NCBI RefSeq assembly: GCF_015500095.1
Contig: NZ_CP062983.1
Location: forward strand, 2,914,001-2,978,000
Source of the DNA: Phototrophicus methaneseepsis
GTDB lineage: Bacteria; Chloroflexota; Anaerolineae; Aggregatilineales; Phototrophicaceae
Reading direction: 5' to 3'
Length of the DNA: 64,000 nucleotides
Position 1 is the first letter of the stretch, and every line of letters begins with the position of its first letter. The position numbers were made by a program, and so were the translations under genes. The notes beneath the pieces are model-generated. The model saw only the letters and a program-made list of their open reading frames with translations. It searched no databases and had not been told where the DNA came from. Below, piece by piece: positions 15,845-24,838 of the stretch.

Positions 15845-16480
15845 TTACAGCATGCGGCGGGTGAGTGGGATCGTCGATTCTATTTCTTTGATAATGTGAT
15901 CAAAATCTGCCGGACGATGCTGGAAATCCAGGTTATCGACGGGTAGGCGCAAGATAGGGCAAACGCTCCAATCTGCAATCCAATTTTCGTATAACTCATT
16001 GAGTTGCTGTAGATAATCAGACGCAATGTCGCGTTCAAAATCGCGTCCTCGTTTGTTGATGTGGGCCTGTAGCGTTTCGACCTTGGCTTCCAGATAGATC
16101 ATTAAATCCGGCGGTGGTAAGAAAGATGCAATCGCCAAGTAGAGGCGGCGATAAGCATCATAATCTCGCTGGGACATGTGACCTTGTTTGTAGAGATTAC
16201 AGGCGAAGATTTCGGCGTCTTCATAGACGGTGCGATCCTGTACGACGCTGCCAGGGTGGTCAACGAGCTGGCGATGATGCTCTAGCCGCTTCCCCAAAAA
16301 GAACACTTGGGAATGAAAGCTCCATCGCTCCATATCCCCATAAAAATCTGCGAGATAGGGATTTTCTGCGTTGGCTTCGTAGAATGGTTCCCAACCATAA
16401 TGCGAAGCTAGCATACGCGTCAATGTACTCTTGCCTGCCCCGATATTCCCGGCAATGGCGATAAACAGGTGCTTTCCCAT
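15845..16480 (-). CDS. Deoxynucleoside kinase (dAK/dGK family)
   Basis: The protein phosphorylates deoxynucleosides for the salvage pathway. From the start at 16480 it is 211 residues, the usual length for bacterial dGK/dAK enzymes. Visible are the P-loop AGNIGAGKSTL near residue 10, WSFHSQVFFL, the DRT motif in VVQDRTVYEDAEIFA, and a lid-like arginine segment KRGRDFERDI. The longer in-frame start at 16546 adds 22 residues before the natural hydrophobic start of the P-loop strand and has no ribosome site. The gene ends 8 bases from the convergent rfbC stop. The preferred nucleoside cannot be read from sequence. Confidence 0.88.
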   Translation of the reverse strand: MGKHLFIAIAGNIGAGKSTLTRMLASHYGWEPFYEANAENPYLADFYGDMERWSFHSQVFFLGKRLEHHRQLVDHPGSVVQDRTVYEDAEIFACNLYKQGHMSQRDYDAYRRLYLAIASFLPPPDLMIYLEAKVETLQAHINKRGRDFERDIASDYLQQLNELYENWIADWSVCPILRLPVDNLDFQHRPADFDHIIKEIESTIPLTRRML

Positions 16481-16595
16481 AAGTTGCTGCTCTTGATGTG
16501 TATGCAATAAAACGCGGGAGGCGATTGGCTCAAGCCATATCGTCATATGTTCATGATAGTACAGATATTCTATGTCGCCAACTGATATTTGGCCC

Positions 16596-17291
16596 TTATC
16601 CAGCGATAGCTGTCAGCACAATACTTACTTCATCCAGCAAATTTATCGTCCCATCCGAGTCAGTATAGCTCAGGCTGATAGTCGCTGGCCCAGTTTGCTC
16701 GGACGTCACTAAATCTGCTTGCCAGGGGATTTCATCCATGCGGTTCGGATAGTCAATAGGAATCGTTTGTGTGCTGGTGTCGCCAGAACTCATCGTGAGC
16801 GTGATAGTGAGTTCATCAGCTTCGACGCCGGAAATAATGCCGAACAAGGGGACTTGTTCGCCCCCAGCTGTATCGCCCTCTGTGGGTTGCAAAATCAGCC
16901 CATAGGTGCCCTCTGGCCGATTTTCTACGGGGGAGAGGACCGCTGATGTAATATCGTATTCTTCGCCGGAATCAGGCGCAAAAGCGCTAATGGTAATTTC
17001 TGTGGGGTCGCCTTCATAGTGATGGGGCAGTTGGCTATTCCAGGTGCCATCCTGGGGCTGGATGATGCCTTCCGCAATCACTTGATCGTCCCCGGTTGTC
17101 GCCCGGACCTGGAAACGACTTGCTGGCAGGCCATCTGCTGTCCCTGCGACGTAAATCGTGTCGGAATAGATAATGGTGCCAATACTTGGGTGGTTCATGG
17201 TGACGCTGGCACTAGGCGTCGGGCTGGCGGTTTGTGAAGAAGTACAGGCTGCACAAAGGCATAAGAGCGCAATGGCACAGTAACGGATCAC
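16596..17291 (-). CDS. Lipoprotein with Ig-like/Gmad2-type domains
   Basis: A lipobox LCAAC puts the lipid-bearing Cys at residue 16 of the 231-residue protein, followed by a Ser/Thr/Pro spacer. The body begins with NHPSIGTIIYSDTIYVAGTADG, close to the Gmad2-type immunoglobulin-like domain found in spore-germination and other exported proteins (about 32-120). A second beta-rich domain fills the C-terminus. No catalytic motif is present. It begins 5 bases after the stop of the 89-residue gene, so the two are probably translated from one message. A surface-exposed structural or binding role is likely. Confidence 0.75.
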   Translation of the reverse strand: MIRYCAIALLCLCAACTSSQTASPTPSASVTMNHPSIGTIIYSDTIYVAGTADGLPASRFQVRATTGDDQVIAEGIIQPQDGTWNSQLPHHYEGDPTEITISAFAPDSGEEYDITSAVLSPVENRPEGTYGLILQPTEGDTAGGEQVPLFGIISGVEADELTITLTMSSGDTSTQTIPIDYPNRMDEIPWQADLVTSEQTGPATISLSYTDSDGTINLLDEVSIVLTAIAG

Positions 17292-17296
17292 AGAGC

Positions 17297-17566
17297 TTAA
17301 TCCTTTGTGAGGGTCTGATCTTCAATATACTTTGCAGCAAACCGGATCTTGCGGATCGTATTTTCATTGGATTGCAAAGCAATTTCGAGAATGACCTGGA
17401 GTTCTTCCAGATCAACGTCGTTGCTCTCAATCAAGTTCGTAATCATCGTTAGCGAGCTCTGCACAATGCCCGCTGAACTGACTGCATCGTATTGCCACTG
17501 CTTGACAAATGTGTCGACAGGTACATCCTTGTACTTGGCGCGTAGGTCATCGAATTGATCTGACAT
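17297..17566 (-). CDS. Small helical protein (89 aa), unknown
   Basis: The product is a soluble, acidic, mainly helical protein opening MSDQFDDLRAKYKDVPVDTF and carrying IVQSSLTMITNLIESNDVDLEELQVILEIALQSN in the middle. GGGGAT lies before the ATG, and codon use fits the neighbours. It stands directly upstream of the lipoprotein gene with a 5-base gap. There is no signal peptide, Cys or known motif. I do not recognise it. Its pairing with a lipoprotein suggests they act together, which is inference only. Confidence 0.65.
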   Translation of the reverse strand: MSDQFDDLRAKYKDVPVDTFVKQWQYDAVSSAGIVQSSLTMITNLIESNDVDLEELQVILEIALQSNENTIRKIRFAAKYIEDQTLTKD

Positions 17567-17660
17567 CGTATATCCCCGGAAGCTTACCGCAACATCATAC
17601 CATAATCAGTCATACCTGGGAGGTGGCGATTGGTCCTATGGTGAAGAGGTGGCTGATTGC

Positions 17661-18827
17661 TTATTTTGCTCGTAATTTCGCGAGCTTCTCCGCGCCTGCC
17701 AGGAGCACATCATCCACTTTACAGTAGGTAAAACGGACGTGATCCTTTGCCAGATGCTTATGCTCTGGGCTGAAAAATGCAGAGGGTGGAATACAGGCAA
17801 CGCCCACTTCACTGATGAGATACTTGGTAAAATCGACATCGTCGCCATCAAAAATATCGCTGAAATCCGCCATGATATAAAAAGCACCTTCCGGCGAAGA
17901 GACCTTTAAGCCTGCGGCTTCCAGCCCATCAATGAGAATCTGGCGCTTACTCGCATACATCGCATGATAGGCATCGTAGTAATCGGCCCCTAATTGTAAC
18001 GCACAGGCCACGCCGACTTGGCCGGGGTGGTTCACAGCGAAAGTGACGTTTTGGCGGATGCGCCATGCCCCTGTTAGGAGTTCTGGCGCGCCCATAATCC
18101 AACCCACCTTCCAGCCGGTGACGCTGAAGGTTTTGGCGGCACTGCTGACGGTCAGGGTGCGCTCAAACATGCCTGGGAGGGTTGAAATGGGCGTATGTTT
18201 GGCCTCTTCATAGGTGAGGTGTTCATAAACCTCGTCTGAGATGACAATAGCATCGAATTCTTTGCATAGGTCCGCGATGACGGCGAGTTCTTCTTTATCG
18301 TAGACGCGCCCTGTGGGGTTATGGGGCGTGTTGATGATGATGGCGCGCGTCTTCTCGCTGAAAGCGGCCCTTAGTTCCTCTGGGTCGAAGCGCCATTCAG
18401 GCGGGCGCATAGGCACGAAGACGGGTACTGCCCCAGCCCATTCGACAATCGGCAGATACACATCAAAATACGGTTCAATCAAGATGACTTCATCGCCGGG
18501 ATTAACAACGCCCATGATGGCCGCGTAGACGCCTTCTGCCGCGCCGGAAGAAATCAAAACATCTTGCGGGGTGATAGGCAAATTATAGAAGTGCTGCGCA
18601 TGGTCAGCAACGGCCTGACGCATTTCCGGGATGCCATAGCCAGGAGGGTACTGATTGGCTTGTCCGGTGCGTATGGATTCGATAGCGGCATCCAACATAA
18701 CCTGCGGCCCATCGAAGTCTGGCTTTCCCTGGCTGAGGTTGAGTGCATTGTGTTTTTGGGCGAGTTCGTTAATTTCAGAAAAAATGGTTGTCCCAAATGG
18801 CACAACACGCTGTGCATAAGTTGGCAT
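17661..18827 (-). CDS. Class I/II PLP-dependent aminotransferase
   Basis: The 388-residue enzyme matches the fold-type I subgroup that includes kynurenine/glutamine transaminase and methionine aminotransferase. Evidence is NLSQGKPDFDGP near the N-terminus, YPPGYGIPEMRQAV, SSGAAEGVYAAIMG, NTPHNPTGRVY, SDEVYEHLTYE and the PLP-lysine site SSAAKTFSVTGWKVGW. The ATG at 18827 is preferred; the codon before it is a TTG. It is divergent from the acidic coiled-coil gene. A TGCTAC/GTAGCA inverted repeat (18841-18866) lies just upstream and may overlap its promoter. The amino-acid substrate is not determined. Confidence 0.92.
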   Translation of the reverse strand: MPTYAQRVVPFGTTIFSEINELAQKHNALNLSQGKPDFDGPQVMLDAAIESIRTGQANQYPPGYGIPEMRQAVADHAQHFYNLPITPQDVLISSGAAEGVYAAIMGVVNPGDEVILIEPYFDVYLPIVEWAGAVPVFVPMRPPEWRFDPEELRAAFSEKTRAIIINTPHNPTGRVYDKEELAVIADLCKEFDAIVISDEVYEHLTYEEAKHTPISTLPGMFERTLTVSSAAKTFSVTGWKVGWIMGAPELLTGAWRIRQNVTFAVNHPGQVGVACALQLGADYYDAYHAMYASKRQILIDGLEAAGLKVSSPEGAFYIMADFSDIFDGDDVDFTKYLISEVGVACIPPSAFFSPEHKHLAKDHVRFTYCKVDDVLLAGAEKLAKLRAK

Positions 18828-18840
18828 CAAAAACGACTCC

Positions 18841-18866
18841 TGCTACGATAATGGTATATTGTAGCA
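18841..18866. promoter_or_regulatory. Inverted repeat TGCTAC-N14-GTAGCA in a divergent region
   Basis: Six-base arms are perfectly complementary and enclose an A/T-rich core with GGTATATT. It lies 14 bases upstream of the aminotransferase start, in the gap before the divergent coiled-coil gene. It could be an operator or part of the 5' leader. Confidence 0.3.
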
Positions 18867-19007
18867 AGTCTTTAACCTTGTGTGCATCTACAGGCTGCAC
18901 CAATTTAAATGTGAACATGCCTGAATTGAAAGGCATTTTCCTGCGACCCTGGCGTTGCGAAGACGTATAGACTTGTGTAACGAGTATTGCAGGTAGGAGC
19001 TTTGGTG

Positions 19008-19994
19008 ATGAGCAAAAACGATCCCTATCCCCCTGAAGAAGAGAATGAAACGCCGCTGACTGATGAACCAGAACAGGCAGAGGCTCCTGATACAGCCATC
19101 GATACAGACCTTCTTGAGGAACGAATTGAAGAAGACCAGACTGAAGAAGAGAATGTCATCAAACAAGACATTCCTATTGAAGCACTTGATAGCGATGAAC
19201 TGGATGAAGAAGAAGACGTGACGAGCAGCGGTGGTAAGCAGTTCCCACCGGGGCATCTGGATGTCGCGTCGAAGGTGCGCGCGCCCAATGAGCAGGAAAA
19301 AATCATGGGCCGGATCATGGATGAATTTGAGAAGATCGACGATGTCGCAGAAGAAACAGGTTTCCGGCTGGAATCTTCTATCGCCAAAGAGGAAATTTTG
19401 CAGGGCGACGAAGCGGCTGAGGAAGAACAGGCTCAGTCTACGCAGTATGACGAGAAACCAGCCTGGAAGGCGGAAGCAGAACAGCGCTATAACGCCCAGG
19501 AAGCCAAACGTCAGCGCTTGCTTGAAGAGCGGCGTAAGCTGGATGAAGAGCGTCGCCAGAAGCGGGAAGCCCATCAGGCGCGTATGAAAGTAGAACGCGA
19601 AGCTTACGAGCACGGTTACCTGAGTGAACGGGCAGAACGTGAGGCCAGAATGCGTGCTGAGCGAGAAGCCGCCGATGCTCGCCTCAAAGCAGAGCGCGAT
19701 GCTAAATTGAAGGCTCGTCAGGCTTATGAGGCTCAGCAGCACGGGGAGTACTCTCCAGAATCGAAGGTCATGCCTGCAGCAAGTGATCCTTCTGTTTCTG
19801 AGATGCCAGCACCCGCGGCTGATTTACCCGTTGTTAAGGCCCCTGATGTGCAGCCGGAGCAATCGCAGCCTGTTGAACCTCCTGTGGCCCAAACGCCAGC
19901 GCCGGAAAAACGTACTGAGCCAAAGCCAACAGAACGCGAGCGCGAAGCCGTTAATCGGTTGGGCAAGCCACCCAGTGACGAAGACGAAAGCTAG
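19008..19994 (+). CDS. Acidic, charged coiled-coil protein, unknown
   Basis: Residues 1-85 of this 328-residue protein are very acidic and low-complexity (runs of Glu and Asp). Residues about 155-250 form a strongly charged single helix or coiled coil full of Glu-Arg-Lys (RLLEERRKLDEERRQKREAH and similar). The tail is Pro/Ala-rich. The start at 19008 has TAGGAGC 7 bases upstream. No signal peptide, membrane helix or enzyme motif is visible. It is a stand-alone gene with its own upstream region and a bidirectional terminator after it. It resembles IF2-like or TolA-like charged linkers only in composition. Function is unknown. Confidence 0.75.
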   Translation: MSKNDPYPPEEENETPLTDEPEQAEAPDTAIDTDLLEERIEEDQTEEENVIKQDIPIEALDSDELDEEEDVTSSGGKQFPPGHLDVASKVRAPNEQEKIMGRIMDEFEKIDDVAEETGFRLESSIAKEEILQGDEAAEEEQAQSTQYDEKPAWKAEAEQRYNAQEAKRQRLLEERRKLDEERRQKREAHQARMKVEREAYEHGYLSERAEREARMRAEREAADARLKAERDAKLKARQAYEAQQHGEYSPESKVMPAASDPSVSEMPAPAADLPVVKAPDVQPEQSQPVEPPVAQTPAPEKRTEPKPTEREREAVNRLGKPPSDEDES

Positions 19995-20003
19995 CTTTGA
20001 ATT

Positions 20004-20039
20004 AAAAAGGGCACGCTAATAAATAGACGTGCCCTTTTT
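20004..20039. terminator. Bidirectional terminator between the coiled-coil gene and acnA
   Basis: AAAAAGGGCACG (20004-20015) pairs with CGTGCCCTTTTT (20028-20039) around a 12-base loop, with T-runs on both strands. The two genes converge on it. Confidence 0.88.
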
Positions 20040-20059
20040 CTTTAATGCAGCGTGATGCG

Positions 20060-22771
20060 TTATGCCTGGTTGACGAAACCACGCAGAACGGTCTGCAAGA
20101 TACCACCATTGTTGTAGTATTCCACTTCCACCGGGCTGTCGAGGCGGACAATGGTCGTGAAGGTCTTTGAGGTGCCATCTGCACTACGAGCAGTAACTTC
20201 TACTTCTTGCAGCGGCTGGATATTATCAGGCAGCTTGATGTCGTAGAATTCCTGACCCGTAAGGCCCAGGCTGTTCCAGCTTTCACCTTCTTTGAAGACC
20301 AGCGGCAGCACGCCCATCATCACCAGGTTGCTGCGGTGAATACGTTCGTAGCTTTCAGCAATGACAGCACGCACACCGAGCAGCAGTGTGCCCTTTGCGG
20401 CCCAGTCGCGGCTGGAACCCATACCGTAGTCTTTGCCTGCCAGGATAACGAGATCGGTGTCATTAGCCTGATATTTCATGGCGGCTTCGTAGATGGTCAT
20501 TTCTTCCATCTCAGGCAAATAGTAGGTTACGCCGCCCTCGCTGCCAGGGACCAGCAGGTTACGCAGGCGCACATTGGCGAAGGTCCCGCGTGTCATGACT
20601 TCGTCATTACCACGACGTGCACCATAGCTGTTGAACATGCGGTGTTCAACGCCTTTTTCCAGTAGATACTGGCCTGCCGGGCTGTTGATCGCAATCGTGC
20701 TAGCCGGGGAGATGTGGTCAGTGGTGATGCTGTCGCCACCCAGGACCAGAACGCGAGCATCCCGAATCGGTTTGATGGGTTCCGGCTCAACGGGCATGTC
20801 GATGAAGAAGGGCGGCTCCTGAATATAGGTGCTGTTGTCGCTCCACTCATAGACAGCTTCATCTGTGCTTGGGATAGCGTTCCAGGCTTCGTTGCCATCG
20901 TAGACGTTGCCATATTGTTCGTTGAACATATCTGGCGTCAGGGCATTCTGGATGACATCTTTGACTTCTTGCTGTGTGGGCCAGATCTCTTGCAGGTAAA
21001 CCGGGTTACCGTCTTTATCGGTGCCGAGGGGTTCGTTGTTCAGGTCAATATCGACAGTGCCAGCCAGGGCATAGGCGACGACCAGCGGCGGTGATGCCAG
21101 ATAGTTCGCGCGTACATCCGGGCTGATGCGACCACCGAAGTTACGGTTACCACTCAGAACAGAGGTTGCGACGAGATCGGCTTCATTGACGGCTTCACGG
21201 ACAGGCTCCGGCAGCGGACCACTGTTACCGATACAAGTCGTACAGCCATAGCCAACGGTATAGAAGCCGAGCGCTTCTAGATATTCCGTCAGGCCTGCTT
21301 TGTTGAAGTATTCCGTCACCACCTTGGAACCGGGTGCGAGGCTCGTTTTGACATAAGGCTTACGCATCAGACCTTTTTCAACGGCGTTTTTGGCGAGCAA
21401 ACCAGCGGCAACCATCACCGAAGGGTTACTGGTGTTGGTGCAGCTTGTGATTGCTGCAATCACCACCGAGCCATGTGTCATTTCGGTGCTGTGGCCGTTA
21501 TCCAGGTACATTGCTTTGTTATTGAGTTGCTCTTCTGGGATTTCCAGGCCTTGTGGGCCGACAGGTGCACGCAGCGTCTTCTGGAAAGTTTCCTTCATGT
21601 CGCGCAACAGGATACGGTCCTGCGGTCGCAGCGGACCAGCCATACTGGGTTCGACAGTGCTCAGTTCCAGTTCCAGCGAATCAATGAATTCCGGGTCTGG
21701 CGTAGCATCAGTGCGGAAGATGCCCTGTTCCTGGCAATAACGACGGACCAGTTCAATGGTCTCTGCGTCGCGGCCAGTGCGTGCCATGTAGTTGAGTGTT
21801 TCTTCATCGACCGGGAAGAAGCCCATTGTCGCACCATATTCTGGTGCCATATTGGCGAGTGTTGCACGGTCCGGCAGGGTCATATTGCTCAAGCCAGGTC
21901 CGTAGAACTCGACGAACTTGCCGACGACGCCCTTCTTACGCAGCATCTCAGTCACCACGAGCACCAGGTCGGTTGCAGTCGCGCCTTCTGGCAGGCTGCC
22001 TGTCATCTTAAAGCCGATGACTTCCGGCATCAGCATGTAGATGGGCTGACCAAGCATGGCGGCTTCTGCTTCGATACCACCCACACCCCAGCCGAGTACG
22101 CCCAGGCCGTTAATCATAGTTGTGTGGCTGTCTGTGCCGACGAGCGTATCCGGTAGGGCGACTTTGCCTTCGCCGTTAGGATCATCGTAGAGCTGGACAC
22201 CCTTGGCGAGGAACTCCAGGTTGACTTGATGAACGATGCCTGTGGCTGGCGGGACAACTTTAAAGTTGTCGAAGGCTTTCTGGCCCCAATGCAGGAATTC
22301 GTAGCGTTCCTGGTTGCGTTCAAACTCGAATTGGCTGTTGAGTAAGATCGCATCATTGCGACCGAAGACATCAACCTGCACGGAGTGATCAATGACAAGA
22401 TCAACGGGCACAATCGGGTTGACCTTCGCCGGATCGCCACCCATACGCAGCATGGCGCTGCGCAGTGCTGCCAGGTCTACGACGGCTGGGACACCTGTGA
22501 AATCCTGCATGACAACGCGTGCAGGTTTAAACGGAATTTCAATGGGTTCGTAGTTTGCTTTGCTCCAGTTGGCGATGTTACGAACATCTTCCTCTGTGAC
22601 TTGCACACCATCTACGCTACGAAGTGCGTTTTCCAGCAGAATTCTCATGCTGAACGGCAACTTATCCACATTGCCGATCCCTTGTTCTGCCAGTTTGCTC
22701 AGCCGATAAATAATGGCTGAGCCGCTACCCGTATCGAAGGTTCCGCGTGCGCCAAATGGGTCTTGTGACAT
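20060..22771 (-). CDS. acnA: Aconitate hydratase A
   Basis: Aconitase interconverts citrate and isocitrate in the TCA cycle through a [4Fe-4S] cluster. The 903-residue protein has the AcnA/IRP1 length and layout. Cluster cysteines are in [10 protein letters not shown] and [11 protein letters not shown]. Other marks are [39 protein letters not shown] near the N-terminus, and the swivel-domain active site [20 protein letters not shown] lies 7 bases before the start. It appears monocistronic, ending at a strong terminator. With KorAB elsewhere in the window it indicates a working oxidative TCA segment. Confidence 0.97.
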   Translation of the reverse strand: MSQDPFGARGTFDTGSGSAIIYRLSKLAEQGIGNVDKLPFSMRILLENALRSVDGVQVTEEDVRNIANWSKANYEPIEIPFKPARVVMQDFTGVPAVVDLAALRSAMLRMGGDPAKVNPIVPVDLVIDHSVQVDVFGRNDAILLNSQFEFERNQERYEFLHWGQKAFDNFKVVPPATGIVHQVNLEFLAKGVQLYDDPNGEGKVALPDTLVGTDSHTTMINGLGVLGWGVGGIEAEAAMLGQPIYMLMPEVIGFKMTGSLPEGATATDLVLVVTEMLRKKGVVGKFVEFYGPGLSNMTLPDRATLANMAPEYGATMGFFPVDEETLNYMARTGRDAETIELVRRYCQEQGIFRTDATPDPEFIDSLELELSTVEPSMAGPLRPQDRILLRDMKETFQKTLRAPVGPQGLEIPEEQLNNKAMYLDNGHSTEMTHGSVVIAAITSCTNTSNPSVMVAAGLLAKNAVEKGLMRKPYVKTSLAPGSKVVTEYFNKAGLTEYLEALGFYTVGYGCTTCIGNSGPLPEPVREAVNEADLVATSVLSGNRNFGGRISPDVRANYLASPPLVVAYALAGTVDIDLNNEPLGTDKDGNPVYLQEIWPTQQEVKDVIQNALTPDMFNEQYGNVYDGNEAWNAIPSTDEAVYEWSDNSTYIQEPPFFIDMPVEPEPIKPIRDARVLVLGGDSITTDHISPASTIAINSPAGQYLLEKGVEHRMFNSYGARRGNDEVMTRGTFANVRLRNLLVPGSEGGVTYYLPEMEEMTIYEAAMKYQANDTDLVILAGKDYGMGSSRDWAAKGTLLLGVRAVIAESYERIHRSNLVMMGVLPLVFKEGESWNSLGLTGQEFYDIKLPDNIQPLQEVEVTARSADGTSKTFTTIVRLDSPVEVEYYNNGGILQTVLRGFVNQA

Positions 22772-22966
22772 AATAAATCCTTTGCTGCTAACGCGCTTAA
22801 ATACCCCGACAATAGTCTGCCAGTTAAATGAGTGAGGCTGATCCCCAAATTATCAGGAAACTATCTATACACAATTGTACCGAAACTGCGCCGAATATGT
22901 CAGATACTATCAGGCCGCTCATGTGGCGTTTTTTGATTCGTATCTCATGCGCTTTATAGACTGCTC

Positions 22967-23743
22967 TTAAGCTGGTTTGCGCCCGGCAATAATGATGTAA
23001 CGATGCTGAATCGTCATCTGGTCTTCGCCAAAATCTTGTGGCTGGTACCATTCCCGTGCGCCTGCTGGCCCTGTTTCTAACTTCGTTTCTAGCTGTTGTA
23101 CGATCTCAGGCGTGGTGTCTTGCGTCTGGCACCAGGGGTAGAAAGCCTTGCGTTTGGCGAGGGTTTCCGTATGTGTGACAGTAAGCCCCGCTTCTTCGTA
23201 CATCGTTTGCCACTCAGCTTGTGTATAAACACGGTAGTGGCTAGGGTCCCGCAGCGTTTCAAAATCATTGATAAACTGCGCAGATTCGACATCATCAGGG
23301 ACAACTTGGTCTTCGATGAGCAGGAGACCACCAGGTTTGAGGACGCGTGCCGCCTCTTTTACGAATTGACCTGCTTTAGGGAAGTGATGCGGCGCGATCC
23401 GGCAGGTCACGAGGTCAAATTGATTTGCTTCAAATGGCAGTTTCTCTGCATCTGCTTCTTCAAAAGAGACATTCGTGATGCCTTGCTCTAAGATATGTGA
23501 TTTGGCAGCAGCGAGCATATTCTCTGCGATGTCGCTGGCGACAACATCCGCCACGAACGGGGCAAAGGTGCGTGCTGTATGACCGCCCCCCGTCGCAATA
23601 TCGAGCACATGCCAATCCGGTTGTGGTTGAGCGAGGTCGACGAGCGTCGTCAGGTCATCGCCCTTTGCATGAGTTGGACTGTTGACGTAACCTTCTGCGA
23701 ATTGATTAAAGCGATCTCTGGATAAAGCTTTTTTGTCACTCAT
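22967..23743 (-). CDS. Class I SAM-dependent methyltransferase
   Basis: The 258-residue protein has the Rossmann methyltransferase motifs in order: LDIATGGGHTARTFA (motif I, near residue 47), ASDIAENML (motif II), EEADAEKLPFEANQFDLVTCR, and the segment VLKPGGLLLIEDQ (motif III). It is closest to UbiE/Methyltransf_11-type enzymes acting on small molecules, with substrate unknown. It is divergent from a LysR-family gene across 119 bases, the classic arrangement for a LysR target; that link is inferred. A CTCC box complementary to a ribosome site lies just upstream of the start. Confidence 0.9.
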   Translation of the reverse strand: MSDKKALSRDRFNQFAEGYVNSPTHAKGDDLTTLVDLAQPQPDWHVLDIATGGGHTARTFAPFVADVVASDIAENMLAAAKSHILEQGITNVSFEEADAEKLPFEANQFDLVTCRIAPHHFPKAGQFVKEAARVLKPGGLLLIEDQVVPDDVESAQFINDFETLRDPSHYRVYTQAEWQTMYEEAGLTVTHTETLAKRKAFYPWCQTQDTTPEIVQQLETKLETGPAGAREWYQPQDFGEDQMTIQHRYIIIAGRKPA

Positions 23744-23795
23744 GGAAGAACGCTCCTTTGTGCTGCCATAAGTCGATTACTACAAGCATAGGTTG

Positions 23796-23824
23796 TTGAC
23801 CATATAATGTAAAGTGATTATATT
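23796..23824 (+). promoter_or_regulatory. Sigma70-like promoter of the LysR gene
   Basis: TTGACC (23796-23801), a 17-base spacer and TATATT (23819-23824) match the consensus well. The start site would fall about 30 bases before the GTG start. Confidence 0.6.
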
Positions 23825-23838
23825 TAGGTTGTGTATAA
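23818..23838. promoter_or_regulatory. LysR-type box TTATA-N11-TATAA
   Basis: The arms are perfect complements and keep the T-N11-A form typical of LysR-type operators. The site overlaps the -10 element of the LysR gene, a position that fits negative autoregulation and control of the divergent methyltransferase gene. Confidence 0.5.
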
Positions 23839-23862
23839 ACAAAATTTATAGTAGGGGCCTCT

Positions 23863-24777
23863 GTGGAAATTGGTCAGTTAGAAGCATTTGAGCGGGTCGC
23901 ACGTGAGGGCAGTTTTACCAGGGCGGCAGATGCTCTTGGCCTGACGCAACCGGCCGTCAGTACGCGGATTAGCACGCTTGAAGCTGAACTACGTGGCTCG
24001 CTCTTCGAGCGGAAAGGGCGGCAGTTGGTGCTCTCGCCATTAGGGGAGCGGTTTTTGCCTTATGCACAGCGTATGCTCGTCGTCATGTCAGAAAGTTTGC
24101 AAACCGTCCAGAATTATCATGAAAATAAGCTGGGAGAAGTGCGTATTGCCGCGCCAACGCCATTTTTGCTCAGCTTTTTGATGGATACCCTGACGACATT
24201 TCGTAAAGAACATCCCACAGTTGATATTCTCATTCGTGAACGTAACAAAACGACGATCTTTGATTTGCTGCTGGATAATGCCATGACGTTGGGTCTGGTG
24301 AATGCGCCTGTCTTTGATCGCAGTTTTGTTCACCTAGCACGCTTTCGTGATCCAATTGTGGCGGTTGTTGGCAAGGCGCATCCACTTGCGGCAAAAAGTG
24401 AATCGCTTGCGATGGATGCGATCTACCAGTACACCATTTATCGTGTATCGATGTTCCCGCAGATGACAGCATTTATTGATGAAGTTGTCGAAGATGGGCG
24501 GCGAGGTAGTGGCGGGGCGGTCATCGCGCTGCCGATGGTTATGGCGCGTGAGTTGGTGCTGACGGGGGAAGGGGTTACTTTTTTGCCGGAGAGTTACATT
24601 AAGCCTGCGCTGGAAAGTGCGCAGTTAGTGCAGCTCAAAATAACTGATATGCCGCAGCTCTATAGTGAGCCTATTCTGATTGCCCTGAAGAGCCGAAAAT
24701 TAGATGCTGTTCATCAATTGTTTTGTAAGATTCTCGTGTCACGCTGGCGCCAGTTGCTCGTAAAAAGTGTTGTATGA
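23863..24777 (+). CDS. LysR-family transcriptional regulator
   Basis: The 304-residue protein starts with GTG and the typical LysR winged helix (MEIGQLEAFERVAREGSFTR, AADALGLTQPAVSTRISTLEAELRGSLFERKGR). A linker helix and a periplasmic-binding-protein-like effector domain (about 90-295) follow. GTG at 23863 is the natural start since the helix-turn-helix begins at once. The ligand is unknown. It is divergent from a methyltransferase gene and is followed after about 60 bases by the DsbA-like gene, which has its own ribosome site. Confidence 0.93.
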   Translation: MEIGQLEAFERVAREGSFTRAADALGLTQPAVSTRISTLEAELRGSLFERKGRQLVLSPLGERFLPYAQRMLVVMSESLQTVQNYHENKLGEVRIAAPTPFLLSFLMDTLTTFRKEHPTVDILIRERNKTTIFDLLLDNAMTLGLVNAPVFDRSFVHLARFRDPIVAVVGKAHPLAAKSESLAMDAIYQYTIYRVSMFPQMTAFIDEVVEDGRRGSGGAVIALPMVMARELVLTGEGVTFLPESYIKPALESAQLVQLKITDMPQLYSEPILIALKSRKLDAVHQLFCKILVSRWRQLLVKSVV

Positions 24778-24838
24778 ACTATGTCGTACAGGTACACTCT
24801 GAGCAAGTTATCAAAAAATCCAGATGGAGCATACACAT

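Noticed and set aside
18888-19742. 284-codon minus-strand frame opposite the acidic coiled-coil gene
   Set aside because: Its Phe/Leu/Ser-rich sequence is the complement of the Glu/Lys/Arg codons of the plus-strand gene, which has the ribosome site and terminator.
21473-22156. 227-codon plus-strand frame opposite acnA
   Set aside because: It lies fully inside the aconitase gene on the other strand, is rich in His and Cys in a way typical of antisense frames, and has no ribosome site.
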